Origin: Panaeolus papilionaceus
Taxonomy: Eukaryota > Basidiomycota > Agaricomycetes > Agaricales
Length of the DNA stretch: 64,000 nucleotides
Reading direction: 5' to 3'
Assembly (NCBI GenBank): GCA_015501605.1
Contig: JADNRZ010000002.1
Span: 1,798,001-1,862,000, forward strand
The notes beneath the pieces were generated by a model, which did not search any database, was not told the origin of the DNA, and saw only the letters and a list, made by a program, of their open reading frames with translations. The position numbers were made by a program, and so were the translations under genes. Position 1 is the first letter of the stretch; each line of letters opens with the position of its first letter. Positions 23,266-36,927 of this stretch are shown in pieces.

Positions 23266-23862
23266 CTACTCCTCTGACCGCAGACGACCCTCAGCGTTCG
23301 TGACCTTGACTCCCAAAGCTTTGGCCCTAAAAAAACGTCAACCACCAATATAATACCTAAAAATATCGAAACAAACCTCTCGAGGATGACAGCGCGGTTG
23401 CGGCTGCTGACATTGTGGGCAATTTCGGCAGCGAAGCTTTTGTTGTGCATGAGGAGGAGGTCAACTTCCCGCACGTTGTTCACCAGGAATTTCTTGAGAC
23501 CGTTGGGAAGGAGATGGCGTGTCTGTAGAGTGGGGATAAGAATGGGTATGATCTGGGAGGACATCGCAATTCTATCGAACCTTTTTGTTGCTGCCATAAC
23601 CGATCTAAAAGTTTGGTGATCAGTTCAAGCAAATCTGTAATATGAATCATGAAGCTCACCTTGGGCATGGCAGTTTGGCCCTTGAAACGGCGCCTGACCC
23701 TGTTGTCAATACCCTTGGGCTTCCTCCATGCCTCCTTCACACTGTGGTAGCGGTCCGACTGGTGGCGCCTGCAATGAAATCAGAATGCAAATTTACAGGG
23801 AATAGATTGCTGGAAACCGACTTGAATTTGTTGGTGCGCTTTTTGACGATCTTGATGGCCAT
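23266..23862 (-). CDS. RPL32: 60S ribosomal protein L32 (eL32)
   Basis: This is a large-subunit ribosomal protein. The ATG at 23862 begins [14 protein letters not shown]. After an intron it continues [20 protein letters not shown] and [17 protein letters not shown] second intron precedes the segment ending in [39 protein letters not shown] and [20 protein letters not shown], and the protein ends AEGRLRSEE. Length (about 130 residues) and every conserved block match eL32. A further intron in the 5' leader is annotated separately. Confidence 0.95.
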
Positions 23863-24514
23863 GGCGAGCTAGAGACGAAATGAGGAGAGAAATCCTGTAA
23901 GTTTCCAAAATTTCGCAAGGTCGAAGTCCACCACAAGGTCATCCAGTATGACATGAACCCATCCATCCTCAAAACCACAGATTTGACGTCCTGATCATTT
24001 GAATGTGTTGAAATAGCATGCTGGGAACCTCCTGTAGATAAAAACGAGAGCGTAGACTGGCATACTTACTTGTTGTTGGGCTTGAGGGAGACGGCGTTGA
24101 CAATGAATAGGTGATCGGTTTGAGCAGTTGGAGTGATCACGTAAGCATTACTAGGACCCCTGATACTTATTTACCTAAATATGGGATCCAAAGTGATGAT
24201 GCTCTACAATGGATGACTGGAACTTGTAACAAGGAATAGAACAGCTTTAGAACTGATATCAAATGAAATTTATAATTAAAATTTTTGTCAATTATGGATG
24301 GCGAAGGTCAAAATTGAAAACCAACGATGAAATCATCGCACGTGTGAGTAGCACCGTTATTGGAAACGGGGTCCCTGGTAGTTTGAGACTATCCAAGGTG
24401 TTTTTGTGTGGTATATTCTCAGGTATAACGTTCACAGTGTCCATCGTACAACTTGCTCGTTATTAATTGGGTCGAGCTCAATATATTTTCATACTCTTTT
24501 AACCCCTTCATTAT
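23863..24514. promoter_or_regulatory. eL32 leader with 5'UTR intron; divergent promoter with kinase gene
   Basis: On the minus strand a noncoding first exon probably ends at 24070 (sequence CAACAA followed by GTAAGT). A 201-base intron spans 23869-24069, with acceptor CTCTAG six bases before the eL32 ATG. The remaining 440 bases up to 24514 serve as the divergent promoter for eL32 and the kinase gene. A CACGTG hexamer occurs at 24339-24344. I searched the leader intron for box C/D and H/ACA features and found no convincing snoRNA. Confidence 0.5.
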
Positions 24515-26310
24515 ATGCTTTCTGCCCCTGCTTTCGATTTTACCTTTGAAGATGACGATTGGAACCCTCCGCCACATGCTCCGAGGTTATATAGAGCCGC
24601 TAGTGTCGGGAGTTGGGGAGTAACGTCGATAGGTCGCGGGTTTGACTGGGACAACGACGGAAATCTTTCCAAACTATCTGAGCGCAGTGAGGAGGACCTG
24701 CCAAATCTTGACAAGGGGCCAGAGTTACCACCCACTCAACCCCTGCATCATTCGGCCCCCAATCTTCGCAAATACCACCACCACGCCCTTTTGGACAGTC
24801 CATCCATCACCCCCAAATTGCCCCTGCTCATGACTGCCCAACACGACGTATCTCATTCTCCTCATCGTCCTGCAACTCCCAATTCACAGACTCATGCCCG
24901 TGAACCTGGGTCTCCTAGACCACGTAGACGGTCTTCACAACAGCGTGTATCGCTAATCGCTGGTCGGGTATCAATAGCGCCTATAGAACCTCCGCCTTCA
25001 CCTCCTCCCATGCTTTCTGAAAATCTCAAGCGTACACCGAGTTCTGGCAGTCTTCTCAGTAATATCAGTACGCGACCACCATCGCCTTCAACTCAACAAT
25101 CCTTTCTCGGTGGACGGAGCATATTAGACTTTTTCATTGAAGGCGAGATTGGGCGTGGAGCTTATGGTCTTGTGAAGCGGGCAAGGGAGATTCAGGCGGA
25201 TGGTTCATATGGAGTGAGTATCCCATTTGTCTATTTTGCGAAGGATGTTTACACAAATGCTGTGAAAAGCCGCCCCTTGTTATCAAGCAAGTTATCAAAT
25301 CACGAATCTTAGCAGACTGTTGGAAGAAGCACCCTAAACATGGGACGATTCCAGTAGAAATCTATGTGATGTCGGCCATTTCAAATACGACTTATGCCCT
25401 ACCTCCACGACGACCATGGGACCCTATGCGATTCAATAATACTCAAGAATCTGATCGTGGAGCGTCGGAATGGGTAGAGGGCCAGGTGGTGAAAGGACAT
25501 CCCAACATTTGCCCGCTGCTTGATTTCTTCGAAGATCAAAATTATTACTATCTCGTCCTACCATCGACAGCACCGGAGCATGTACCCAACAGGCCACCAC
25601 CTCCCTCTGATTTATTTGATCTGGTTGAAACATATCCTCACGGACTGCCTCCAGCTATGATCCGCACATACCTCGGACAGATCGCTGATGCGGTTGAATT
25701 TCTTCACTCTCATGGCATTGGTCAGTGACTTATTTTATATCAAAGTAGAACCCAATCTGATGATCGATAAAATATACTCAGTACATCGTGACATCAAAGA
25801 TGAAAATGTAGTTTTAGGCCCTAACGGCAAGTGTATTTTGATAGACTTCGGAAGTTCTGGTTTGGTGAAGAAGAGCGGATGGGATACATTCAGCGGAACG
25901 TAAGAGCATGCTTTCTTCGATTTCTATGTCCGTCTGAATTTAAAATTCTTGGCAACAGGCTGGATTATGCAGGACCAGAAATTCTCCGTGGAGAACGATA
26001 TTATGGAAAAGAGCAAGATGTATGGGCATTTGGAGTTGTAGCCTATGTATTATTGGTTGGAGAATGCCCGTTTATGACAGCAGCTGAAGCTCAAGAAGGA
26101 TTCGAGTCGCCATTTGCCACAGCATCGATCGCGCTGGATGACCGATGTGGCGACGGAAAAGAGGGAGATGGAGAGGAATCAGACGGCGGGGGAGCACTCG
26201 GTGATGCGGCAACACTTGTACGTGCATGCTTACAAGTCGATGTCAAAGCAAGACCTACATTTGAAAGAATTCTTGAAAGTCGATTCTTAGCTGGAGGAGG
26301 TGGATGGTAG
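24515..26310 (+). CDS. Serine/threonine protein kinase, PAS-kinase-like catalytic domain
   Basis: This is a protein kinase with a long N-terminal region. Residues 1 to about 200 are Ser/Pro-rich without recognisable domains (no PAS domain seen). The kinase domain starts at FFIEGEIGRGAYGLVKRA (Gly loop). After an intron, PPLVIKQVIKSRIL supplies the ATP-binding Lys. Further motifs are HSHGIVHRDIKDENVVL (catalytic loop), ILIDFGSSGLVKK (DFG), FSGTLDYAGPEILRG and KEQDVWAFGVVAYVLLVGE. The HRDIKDEN, DFGSS and G-T-x-x-YxxPE-x-LRG spacing resembles PAS kinase/Psk and related CAMK-like kinases. An acidic Gly/Glu insert (about residues 480-505) interrupts the C-lobe. The protein ends in GGGGW at 26310. 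Four or five exons join in frame. Substrate is unknown. Confidence 0.85.
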
Positions 26311-28644
<2,334 letters not shown>

Positions 28645-28943
28645 ACTAGATGTAGATTGTCTTTCCTATTTTCATCTCATCTCGTTTCTTTTTCCCTCTC
28701 ATTCGGTACTCATTTGCAACGCGTTTCTTTGCTGTCACATATATCTGTATTCACGATAACGAAGTTCTGGCGTCCAATCCTCGCCACATGCCATTCTGGA
28801 CGATGCCCTGAAAGAAACAACTGTCTTCGATTCTGTATTACTTGTAGCATTAGTGATGGCCTGCGTTGATGAATACTCAGGCAACCAAAAAAAAGTTTCT
28901 GGCATCAATTATTTGGGCTGAAGTGCCAATTATTTAAGATTGT
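28645..28943. other. Convergent 3' region, EF-1alpha / dienelactone hydrolase
   Basis: About 300 bases lie between two genes that end toward each other. There are T-rich stretches after the EF-1alpha stop codon and no coding frame with recognisable similarity. Confidence 0.35.
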
Positions 28944-30404
28944 CTAACAAACATGCTCGACTGGTTTATTTTGTCCTACCTTTGGACCAAGATCTCGGCC
29001 AACCGTCCTCTCAAACACTTCCATCATGAATGTGAAGAGGGAACGGGTTAGGGCGGCATCCCACCTTCCCTTCGAGTGCTCGTCCCTGATGAAAGCGTGT
29101 TGCGCTTGAACCTCCAAAAACTAGAGCGGAATCGTCGCGGTCAGATTCACAATCACGTTATGCTCAATCTTACCGAACAAGGGATGTCAGCATCCTCTAG
29201 CGTCTTACGAATGACATCGCGGCCATGTCTTGGAACATGGGTATCCTGCTTGCCAAAGATCATCTAGGTAAAATATGTGAGGAGGACGGTAGCAAGGTTG
29301 AAAGTAATTATGCGTACGACCAACTCTCCCTTTCCACTCAAGTCCCCTTTTTGGACCCTGATTAGTGTGTCGTCGGTGTCGCCTTTACCAAGAGAAGCTG
29401 AATGAATATCGGTGGCGAAGAAGCAGACGGAAGCAAGAATACGAGGGTCAAATGCAGCCTGAATCTGTTCTCAGCAGCGGTCGCAGAGTAAAGTGAGATG
29501 GGTAATCTCGTACGCGGAATGCCTGTCAAGTAATGTTCGTTAAGGAGTGTTGAGGTGAGCATGAAGCGAGAGCGGTGGACCCACCAGATGACCTCCGAGG
29601 CACATTCCTGTCGCTGAAGAGGATGGAGGTGCATAAATACGAGGGAGTATGGGTGGGATAAGAAAAGATTACCTGCTACACGACCATTGCAGTTTGGCAA
29701 GGAAGTGAGCAAATCTATCGCCAGGGTAGCATCCTACCGAAGATCGACAGGGTCCCTTGATCAATACGTATTCAGCGAGAGAAAAAGCAATAAAAATACA
29801 CACTTCGTCATATGCTTCGACGAGTTTCTCGACCTACACACTGCTTAGAAGTGCCGTAATATCGGTGAATAAGGAGTAATACCTTGTATCTGTTACCCCT
29901 GTTGGTACCTAATGCAAAGAACAGGCATTTTAGATAAGCGAGAAGGGATACATGGCCACATCATGCTCGCCTTCTACATCATATGGAATGGGGTCAGGTC
30001 CTTCAAATTCATGGTATACAGATGGACAAGCTTTTCCAAAGGCGTTTAATAATTAGTGCATTCCATGACCTTATGAAGAACAGACCAACGACGAATCCTT
30101 GACTGGCAATCTGTCCTGCAAACCGCTCCACTGGTCCAGTAACCTGATAAATTTCGCTGATGGACCATTGATACCACGGCGTGCTTCATTAGGTCTAAAT
30201 GACTCACCTAAAAACAACAACGCCTAACGAGTAGTTTGCCAAAGTCAAGGTTAGCGTTAGTTACTCTCGATGGTAAGCTGTGAAAGTACCTGGGAACTTG
30301 GCTTGAGGGTAATCTGGCACGACAGGAGCTATAATAAAGATGCGAACTGGCTTTCCGCCATTTAATTTGGTTGGTATGTCGTGAAAAGATTTATTGACGA
30401 GCAT
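28944..30404 (-). CDS. Dienelactone hydrolase family protein
   Basis: This is an alpha/beta-hydrolase of the dienelactone hydrolase family, enzymes of which open lactones in aromatic-compound breakdown. Read from ATG 30404: MLVNKSFHDIPTKLNGGKPV, APVVPDYPQAKFP, then a 16-nt exon (30208-30223) giving GVVVFS, then EIYQVTGPVERFAGQIASQG. The nucleophile motif is GMCLGGHLAFRAAF (Cys), the acid is in FGKQDTHVPRHGRD, and the His is in VQAQHAFIRDEHSKGRWDAA. The Cys-Asp-His triad is therefore complete. Eight or more short exons make single reading frames look broken, but all join cleanly. The last codons run to TAG at 28944-28946. Confidence 0.88.
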
Positions 30405-30605
30405 GTTGGTGGTGGGATATCAAGAAGATGGCAAGGTGTTGATGATAAGATATAAATGCGCCAAAAATAGAACACAGGGCCATCAAAAGTAACATGAACC
30501 TTGGACGAACGTTCGTCTGTTCAAAGTCAAAAAGTATTTTGGTTTATTCTCACTCTGAGTATTAAATGTAATGCATTTCATTTTTCATCACCTTGTTCTT
30601 ATAAC
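30405..30605. promoter_or_regulatory. 201-bp divergent promoter, dienelactone hydrolase / GNAT
   Basis: This short gap between divergent start codons must serve both genes. It has a GATAAGATATAAATG stretch around 30446-30460, which contains GATA motifs and a TATA-like element oriented for either gene. No further features are seen. Confidence 0.4.
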
Positions 30606-31430
30606 ATGGCATCCTCAGCTACGATTCGTCATTATCAGCCTTCTGATGACAAGTTAGTCCAGTTTGCAATTGGCAAGGCCAATATGGAGGCTTTGGCTGT
30701 TGCCAATAACAAGGGTACGTCCTATATAAAATATGACATGTCATCGACCAATTAAACTTGCGACAAAAGCATATTTTCATCCCTTCGTGTTAGCGACGTG
30801 GTTTGCTTTGTCTTGCGTTTTTGTAGAGTTCATGCAGTGGTGGCCTTCTCAACTCCCAGGTTGGCTAGGTTACCTTCGACCCCTCCCAGCATTTGCTTCG
30901 GTCGCCGTTCCTATCATGTTTCTAATTGACTGGTACGCGTGATGCTACATAATCCGTTCTGGTTCGAAACCTCACCGTCATATAGGATAAACCGCCCATA
31001 TTTCGAGAGAATGACGCAGGAAGTGATACGACATGAAGACTTGAGGAGTATCTCTGACTACTATTCAAAAAACCCCGCCTCTGGATTTTGGATTTTGGAA
31101 TACGGAAACAAGTTTGTGGGGTTGATCGCTTTAGACGCTGCTCAGCATTCATCCAAGACAGGACTCATTCGCCATTTCTATGTGGATGAGATGTATCGCC
31201 CGGCCAACATACAGGATGATTTATTGAAGCACGCTGTCAACTACGCCTTTGCAAAAAGCTCGTCCCTTCAACGTATCGAGGCTCAGGATTCACCTCTAGT
31301 GCCCTACCTTCGACCTTGTCTTCGGAAAGCTGGTTTTGCATTAGAGCACCCTACTGAGCATGTTGGTGTGTTCAGATGGAAACTTGTGAAGTGTTACCTA
31401 GAGAAAGGAGATTGGAAAATGGCCGAGTAG
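30606..31430 (+). CDS. Membrane-associated GNAT acetyltransferase
   Basis: ATG 30606 gives MASSATIRHYQPSDDKLVQF, the usual start of a GNAT domain. After an intron comes a hydrophobic region of about 55 residues (HPFVLATWFALSCVFVEFM and LRPLPAFASVAVPIMFLIDW) that looks like two membrane segments. After a second intron the GNAT fold resumes: GFWILEYGNKFVGLIALDA, TGLIRHFYVDEMYRPANIQD, DLLKHAVNYAFA and LRKAGFALEHPTEHVGVFRW. The hydrophobic insertion between the first strand and the acetyl-CoA core resembles the NAT8-like membrane acetyltransferases. Substrate is unknown. Stop at 31428-31430. Confidence 0.8.
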
Positions 31431-31533
31431 TGTTACTAAATACAATACCTTTAATGGTGACTATTACGTACTGCCGAAAAGGCCAATTTACAAAGTTGAT
31501 CTAATCACCGTCTTCCAAGTTTTGACTTTCAAC

Positions 31534-32782
31534 ATGCCTGTGCTCAAAACTATCCTCTTGGATGACGGTCATAAACATCCACTGGTGATCCTGCAGTCGT
31601 CACTGGCTCAATCAGCTTTGCCCATCCTTCGCCATGTTACACATCAAGATCTTTCTAGCACCAAAATGCGAAAAGTTATCCTGTTTTGCCTACTCTATTC
31701 CCCATCTACACTATGGAGTGAATCAGGTCGCCCAAATCTACAGTTACACAACTGGACAGAACGCGTACCTGGGTATAGTGACATAAATTCGCAAGCAGAA
31801 ATGCTAAATATTGTTGCAGAAAGTCTGTCACTGGCTTATACCCCATTAGATGAGGTATGCTAACAACATTTCGTTTGCAGACTTCGAAAATTCAAACGAA
31901 CCCACAACGGTTATTGTGGATTCTGCAGATACCCTGTTGTCTGATATAGTAAGTACACCAGGGACCTACAAGTTCTTGTCAAAGCTATATGATGTGATCA
32001 AGCCCCATACGAGTAACTTTTTTCATTCGATTTCATCCACCAACTCTGATGTAGACGCGCAGGATCCCGTTTAATTTTACACACGCAGTCTCCTTCACGC
32101 TTGGTTCAACTTCTCAGTCATACCTCTTTTTCATCAGCCCTTGTTCATCTAATTGCACACCCGCCAGTCCTGGTCTCGTATATCGCCCGAGAGTTTTTCG
32201 TACCCCCACCCCCCCTCTCTCCAGAAGCCAAGTTCTGGAACGTTTTCATACCCATGAGTGAGCGTGTGCATGACACAGAGCAGCTGGTCTTTGGATCATC
32301 GGGTGAGGGGAGTGGGCACCCTAATGATATCGTAGTAGAGGCCATCGTTCGGGATGCATCAGGGAGGAAGCGCGGCGTGGAACGAGTGCTCGAAGGCTGG
32401 TCGTCCCAAGGACCAGTGGATTTGTTACAGCTCGACAGCTTAGCGCACATTGGACAGAAGGAGAAAGAGGTAAATAAGGCTCGCATTCTATTTGACATCC
32501 GAATCAATGACTTTTATGCAGGCTTCCGACACAGGACCAGACCCAACAAAGGACCTGTCCTTTAATCTCAATCTTACAACATCGCAACAAGAGTCTCGAG
32601 CACAGGTGCCACTACCTTATGCACACGAAGGTAACTCTTTTCCTTCTTCATTTATTCCCTCGTTTCTAATTCATAAACCTTTAGGCCAACCCCTTGCTGA
32701 TACTGGAGGCGCCATATTTTACGACCCAGATTCTGCAGACGACATCGACGACGACGATCCAGACGACGATTTGGATATATAA
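31534..32782 (+). CDS. ELP5: Elongator complex protein 5 (Elp5/Iki1)
   Basis: This is a subunit of the Elp4-5-6 RecA-like ring of Elongator, which modifies wobble uridines of tRNAs. The sequence starts MPVLKTILLDDGHKHPLVIL, continues FCLLYSPSTLWSES and TERVPGYSDINSQAEMLN, then TTVIVDSADTLLSDI, SPSRLVQLLSHTSFSSALVH and HPPVLVSYIAREFF. It ends with the Elp5 signature VPLPYAHEG and an acidic tail (DDIDDDDPDDDLDI). To join the frames I use introns at 31823-31880 (donor GTCTGT, internal CTAAC) and 32051-32088 (donor GTAGAC, only 38 bases); these two donors are non-standard and should be tested. Two more ordinary introns follow. It lies 103 bases after the GNAT stop, same strand. Confidence 0.87.
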
Positions 32783-32991
32783 TTGGAGTAATTGAATATT
32801 TGAGTCAATTATTGTACAATGCATAGAAAGGTGAAAGTAAAAAACAAGTTAACTGCTAATGTAACAACACGAAGTATTTGTATACTGTGCCTTTTGGAGC
32901 CACAGGGTAAAACAATTGGACAATTACATGAAAGCGACTTATTGTCAAGTGGAGAGAAGGGTGGAATGGGCAAAATGATTTCAAGAGGGAA

Positions 32992-35074
32992 TCAATGTGG
33001 TACATTGCTCGTGTTTCGTCGTGTGGAGACGGGTCGTAATCCGATACGTGTCATGGAACTATTATTGGCAATGTTATAACTCGACGAGGATGGGGTTGAG
33101 CGACCACCAGAGCCAGCTAGGACGCTGGGTAGAGAAAATCGTCGCTTGGAACGTATTTCATCAAGGGTTTTGGGTCGCGCATGATATTCGTAGGTCAACT
33201 TGTCTTCAAGATTGAGATTAGAGTTGGTCCGTGTTCGAGTAGAGTTGGAGTCGTGCATGGATGAGAAGGCTACTGAGGGTGTTGATAGTTTGACGGATCT
33301 GGGCATACCAAAGCTTTGGTAGACAGAAGAAGATGGAGAAATTGTGCGATGGAGAGCATTATTGCCAGAGGGGAATGTTGTAGACATGGGAGATGGTGGG
33401 GCGTGATGACCGACGGGGGATGCAGATGAACGAGGTGGGTGATCAGTGTCGCGGAATTTAGTTTTGCCAGGCTTGGTGTTAAATAGTTGTTTGATTTTTG
33501 TAACTACAACTTTTGGCTTCCAGACGGCCTTTTTAGACTTGTCCTCGGTTGGTAAGTGGGAATGATAGGGTGAATAAGGGGACTCCAGTGGCTGTGGAAT
33601 ATTTTCTCGAGAGGGTCCACTATATGCGTAGCCACCCGTTGGCGTTGCAATGATGGAATCGCCAAACGAGGGTCGTGTAGGTGTGCTCAACGAATTGTCA
33701 CGCACAGAAGGTGTTGACCCTTGGCTCCTATATGGTGTGCTGACCACTCGTTCTCGGAGAAACAGCCGCTTGGGAGGCTCTTTACCCATGTTTGAACGAG
33801 CAGAAGGGGCAATATAGCTGGGCGACGCAGATGGAAATGGGATTTCGGGCGCTTCAGAGACGTCATGAGTGGACTCCGTATTCGCAGAACTGGAGGTAGT
33901 TGCAAGGGATGAGCTTGATGCTTGCGAGCTCAGTTCGTGTGCACCAGCAACAGGGTCTAATGCCAAAGTCCAAGAGTTGTCTCCGTCAGGCTGAGCAAAA
34001 TCCAGGACCTGGAAAGATGTAGGGGGTGAGGATATAGTCGCAGGTGGTAAACTACTAGTTATTAACAGCTGTGAACGAAATGTATGTTGAAGGGGTTCCT
34101 GCAGTTCAATGGTGGAGGTGGAGGCACGATCCAAGTATAATCGAGAATCATCTTCATTAACGTTTGAAGATTGTTCCGAACGAACGGAATTTGTGTCGGA
34201 GGCATCCGTCGCGGAGTCAGTCGTCAAAGAACGCGGATAGTTGGAGTAGATGGAGTTTTCTCGCGAAGAAGAATAAGCGGGTGTTACAGAATGCTCAGGT
34301 ATACCGAGAAGGCAGCTTGAAGACCGTGGATGCCTATAAACCATGTCGTTGGGGTCTCCAAAAGCAAGATCTGGGGCCTGGATAAAACTATGGGCAGATG
34401 TATTGGTTGAGAGAGGAGGGCAGGTAGAATTGGCAGTTCTAGCGTTTGACGTGCCCTCTTCTAAGATGTCTGGTTGGAGAGAGCTTTGCAGCTCATGTCG
34501 GGGTTGACAAGCAGTAATAGAAGATGGGGTATTCAAGTCTTCTGCCTTGACTATACCATTGACATCCTAAAATAATTCATGTCGTTGTGTGAGTGACACT
34601 TGGATGAACCATTGCATGTAGTTGAACATACGGGGGGTTGTATCGCCGTTAGTGAGGCCGTTTCGGGCTCCTCCTATCCGCGAATATAATGTTTAGGCGT
34701 AAAATTAAAATTAATATAGAGCAGGAACAGTGGCTCACTCCATGTGAATCAAAGCTGTGATATTCCTCTGAAAGGAGAGACAAATTATCGTCGTAGTCGA
34801 TAGAATGGCGAACAGACTTTGGTATGGCGGTCTGTTGGTGGAATGGTTGTGCATTACTCTCTACATTGATAGAGGAATCTTGCATGGTTGGAATAGTGCT
34901 GGCATGGTGACGTTCATTTCCGATGTGTGGTAGCCCATTTGTAGATTGGTCCGGTATGGATTGGTTTTGGTGACTGAGTGACCATACAGAAGCCCACGCG
35001 CCTGGTAACCAAGGTTCATCATCGAAAGGAATGTTGGGAGACGATTTGCTGAAAGAAAAAGAAAAAAAAGGCAT
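32992..35074 (-). CDS. Ser-rich protein of unknown function
   Basis: I do not recognise this protein. From ATG 35074 it reads MPFFSFSFSKSSPNIPFDDE, then PWLPGAWASVWSL. Two introns (about 34682-34735 and 34568-34630) lead into a 510-codon final exon. The protein is low complexity (Ser, Thr, Pro, Asn), with repeated SSS runs, basic patches (KAVWKPKVVVTKIKQLF; RPKTLDEIRSKRRFSLPSV) and no clear membrane segment or globular domain. RRFSLPS and similar RxxS sites suggest a phosphoprotein. The intact frame over 1.5 kb and clean splice joins support a real gene. It ends STRRNTSNVPH. Confidence 0.7.
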
Positions 35075-35315
35075 TATAAACACATTTCTTGAAATTTCAA
35101 GTTCAAAGGCACCACTCCCGACGACTTGATATTTCTTATTTATATAACCATCACGTGTATATTGAACCCTGTCTAATAACTTTTTACTCCCGAAACCTCT
35201 CTAAATTATACCTAGATACAGTATTTAATCAAGAAATTTTTCTAGCTAAGGGTTTCGGCTAAGACTGGAGCTAGATTATTCCAACCGTCCCTTCTGGACA
35301 CGGTCATGTAGCCTT

Positions 35316-36927
35316 TTAAAGCTTACCCCTAACGGCAGCATCAACGCTCTCAGCAAAGTACTCGACGTTGCCGCTGTTCAATCCAGCCATGGAGATGCGT
35401 CCATCAGCAGTCATGTAGACATGAGCCTTCTCAGCGAGAGCCTTGGTTTGGGCAGGTTGTAGTCCAGTGAAGCTAGTGTGAATGTCAATATCCTGAATGT
35501 GCAACTCACGAAACGTCAAATTTACCTGAACATTCCGATCTGGCTCTTGATGTGTCCCCATTCGCCAGGAGTCTTCAGGTCATGGGTGAGAATGTTGTAA
35601 AGCTTCTCGCGCATGCTGATAATGCGATCCGCCATTCCCTTGACTTCACTCTCCCATTGAGAGTAAAGTTCTGGAGTGCTAAGGATAGCATTCGCGATCC
35701 TGGCTCCGTGAAGAGGTGGGTTGGAGTACATGGGACGAATGACGATCTTAAGTTGACTGTCGACGCGAGCTTTTTCTTCTGGGTCCGAGGTAGTCAATGA
35801 AAAGGCACCAACGCGCTCTCCGTAAAGACCCATGTTCTTGGCGAAGGACTGGGCAAGGGCAATTTGGTGGCCTTGAGCAACAAAGTGCCTAACGGCGAAC
35901 GCGTCCTTAACAGTCGATCCAGAAGCAAAGCCCTGGTAAGCCATATCGAAGAAGGGGAAGAGTTTCTTCTCCTTGACAATATCTGAAATCTCAGCCCATT
36001 GAGCGGGAGTTGGGTCAACACCGGTGGGGTTGTGGGCGCAAGCGTGCAAAAGGACGATGGAACCTTCAGGAGCGGCCTAAATATAGGTCAGACGTGTGTA
36101 GACGGATAGTTCGATCGTGCATACCTGGAGGTCAGCCTTGAGGCCATCAAAGTCAAGTCCAACTGTCTCCTTGTTGAAATATCTGTATCCTCGGACTTCA
36201 AGACCAGAGTCGCGGAACAAAGGAATGTGGTTGCCCCAGGTTGGGACAGGGAGATAGATGGCTTTGGAAGCGGGGTAATGGCGGGCGAGGAATGCACCAC
36301 CAATGCGAAGAGCACCGGTACCTGAGATGGATTGTGTTACGGCGACCTGAAAATCATTTACTAAAGATATTTGCGTCATAATTTACCAGAGAAGACTTAC
36401 AGATCCTTGGTTGAGGGGAGCAGAATCAGCACCGTAGGCCAAAAGGGCGGCGTTCTTGGTAAAAGCAGGAAGGCCAGTGATAGGAAGGTATTCCTTGTCG
36501 GGTGAAGATTCACGGACACGCTCCTCAGCCTGAAGAAAGTGTTATGCATCAGTTACGACCGTATAAACGGTGGAATAGATAAACACCTTCTTCACACTGG
36601 GTAGGATATAGGGTTTTCCCTGCTCGTCTCTGTAGGCACCAACACCAAGGTTGATTTTACGGGAATCCTTGTCAGCCTTGAAAGCCTCAGTGATACCTGT
36701 AAAATATGACCATGTGAGTGATAAAGTTATTTACGAGTAGAATATAGAACACCAAGTCATAGGAAGCTTGCTGTCCCGGATGAGTAGTGATGGAAATGCC
36801 GGGAAAAGGACATACCGAGAATAGGATCGGGAGGACCAGCGGGAACGTTAGACCAGGTAGATACACCGCGAAGAGCATTGGCAGAGACACCAAGAGCTGA
36901 ACGACGAGCAAGAGTAGTGGCAAGCAT
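35316..36927 (-). CDS. AAT1: Aspartate aminotransferase, mitochondrial
   Basis: This PLP enzyme interconverts aspartate/2-oxoglutarate and oxaloacetate/glutamate, part of the malate-aspartate shuttle. ATG 36927 begins [20 protein letters not shown], a typical mitochondrial presequence. Then come [88 protein letters not shown], and the PLP-binding Lys in [20 protein letters not shown]. Further on are [16 protein letters not shown] and [18 protein letters not shown]. The C-terminus is [10 protein letters not shown], stop at 35316. Length about 425 residues, normal. About eight exons. Confidence 0.96.

Noticed and set aside
23869..24069. Possible snoRNA in the eL32 5'UTR intron
   Set aside because: No box C with a matching box D, and no clear H box/ACA pair with two hairpins.
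28944..30404. First impression that this region was a decayed pseudogene
   Set aside because: Single frames look broken, but splicing many short exons gives a complete dienelactone hydrolase with an intact Cys-Asp-His triad.
31855..31880. A 26-nt GTATGC...CAG mini-intron in ELP5
   Set aside because: Too short, and it breaks the frame; a longer intron from 31823 keeps the frame and uses the same acceptor.
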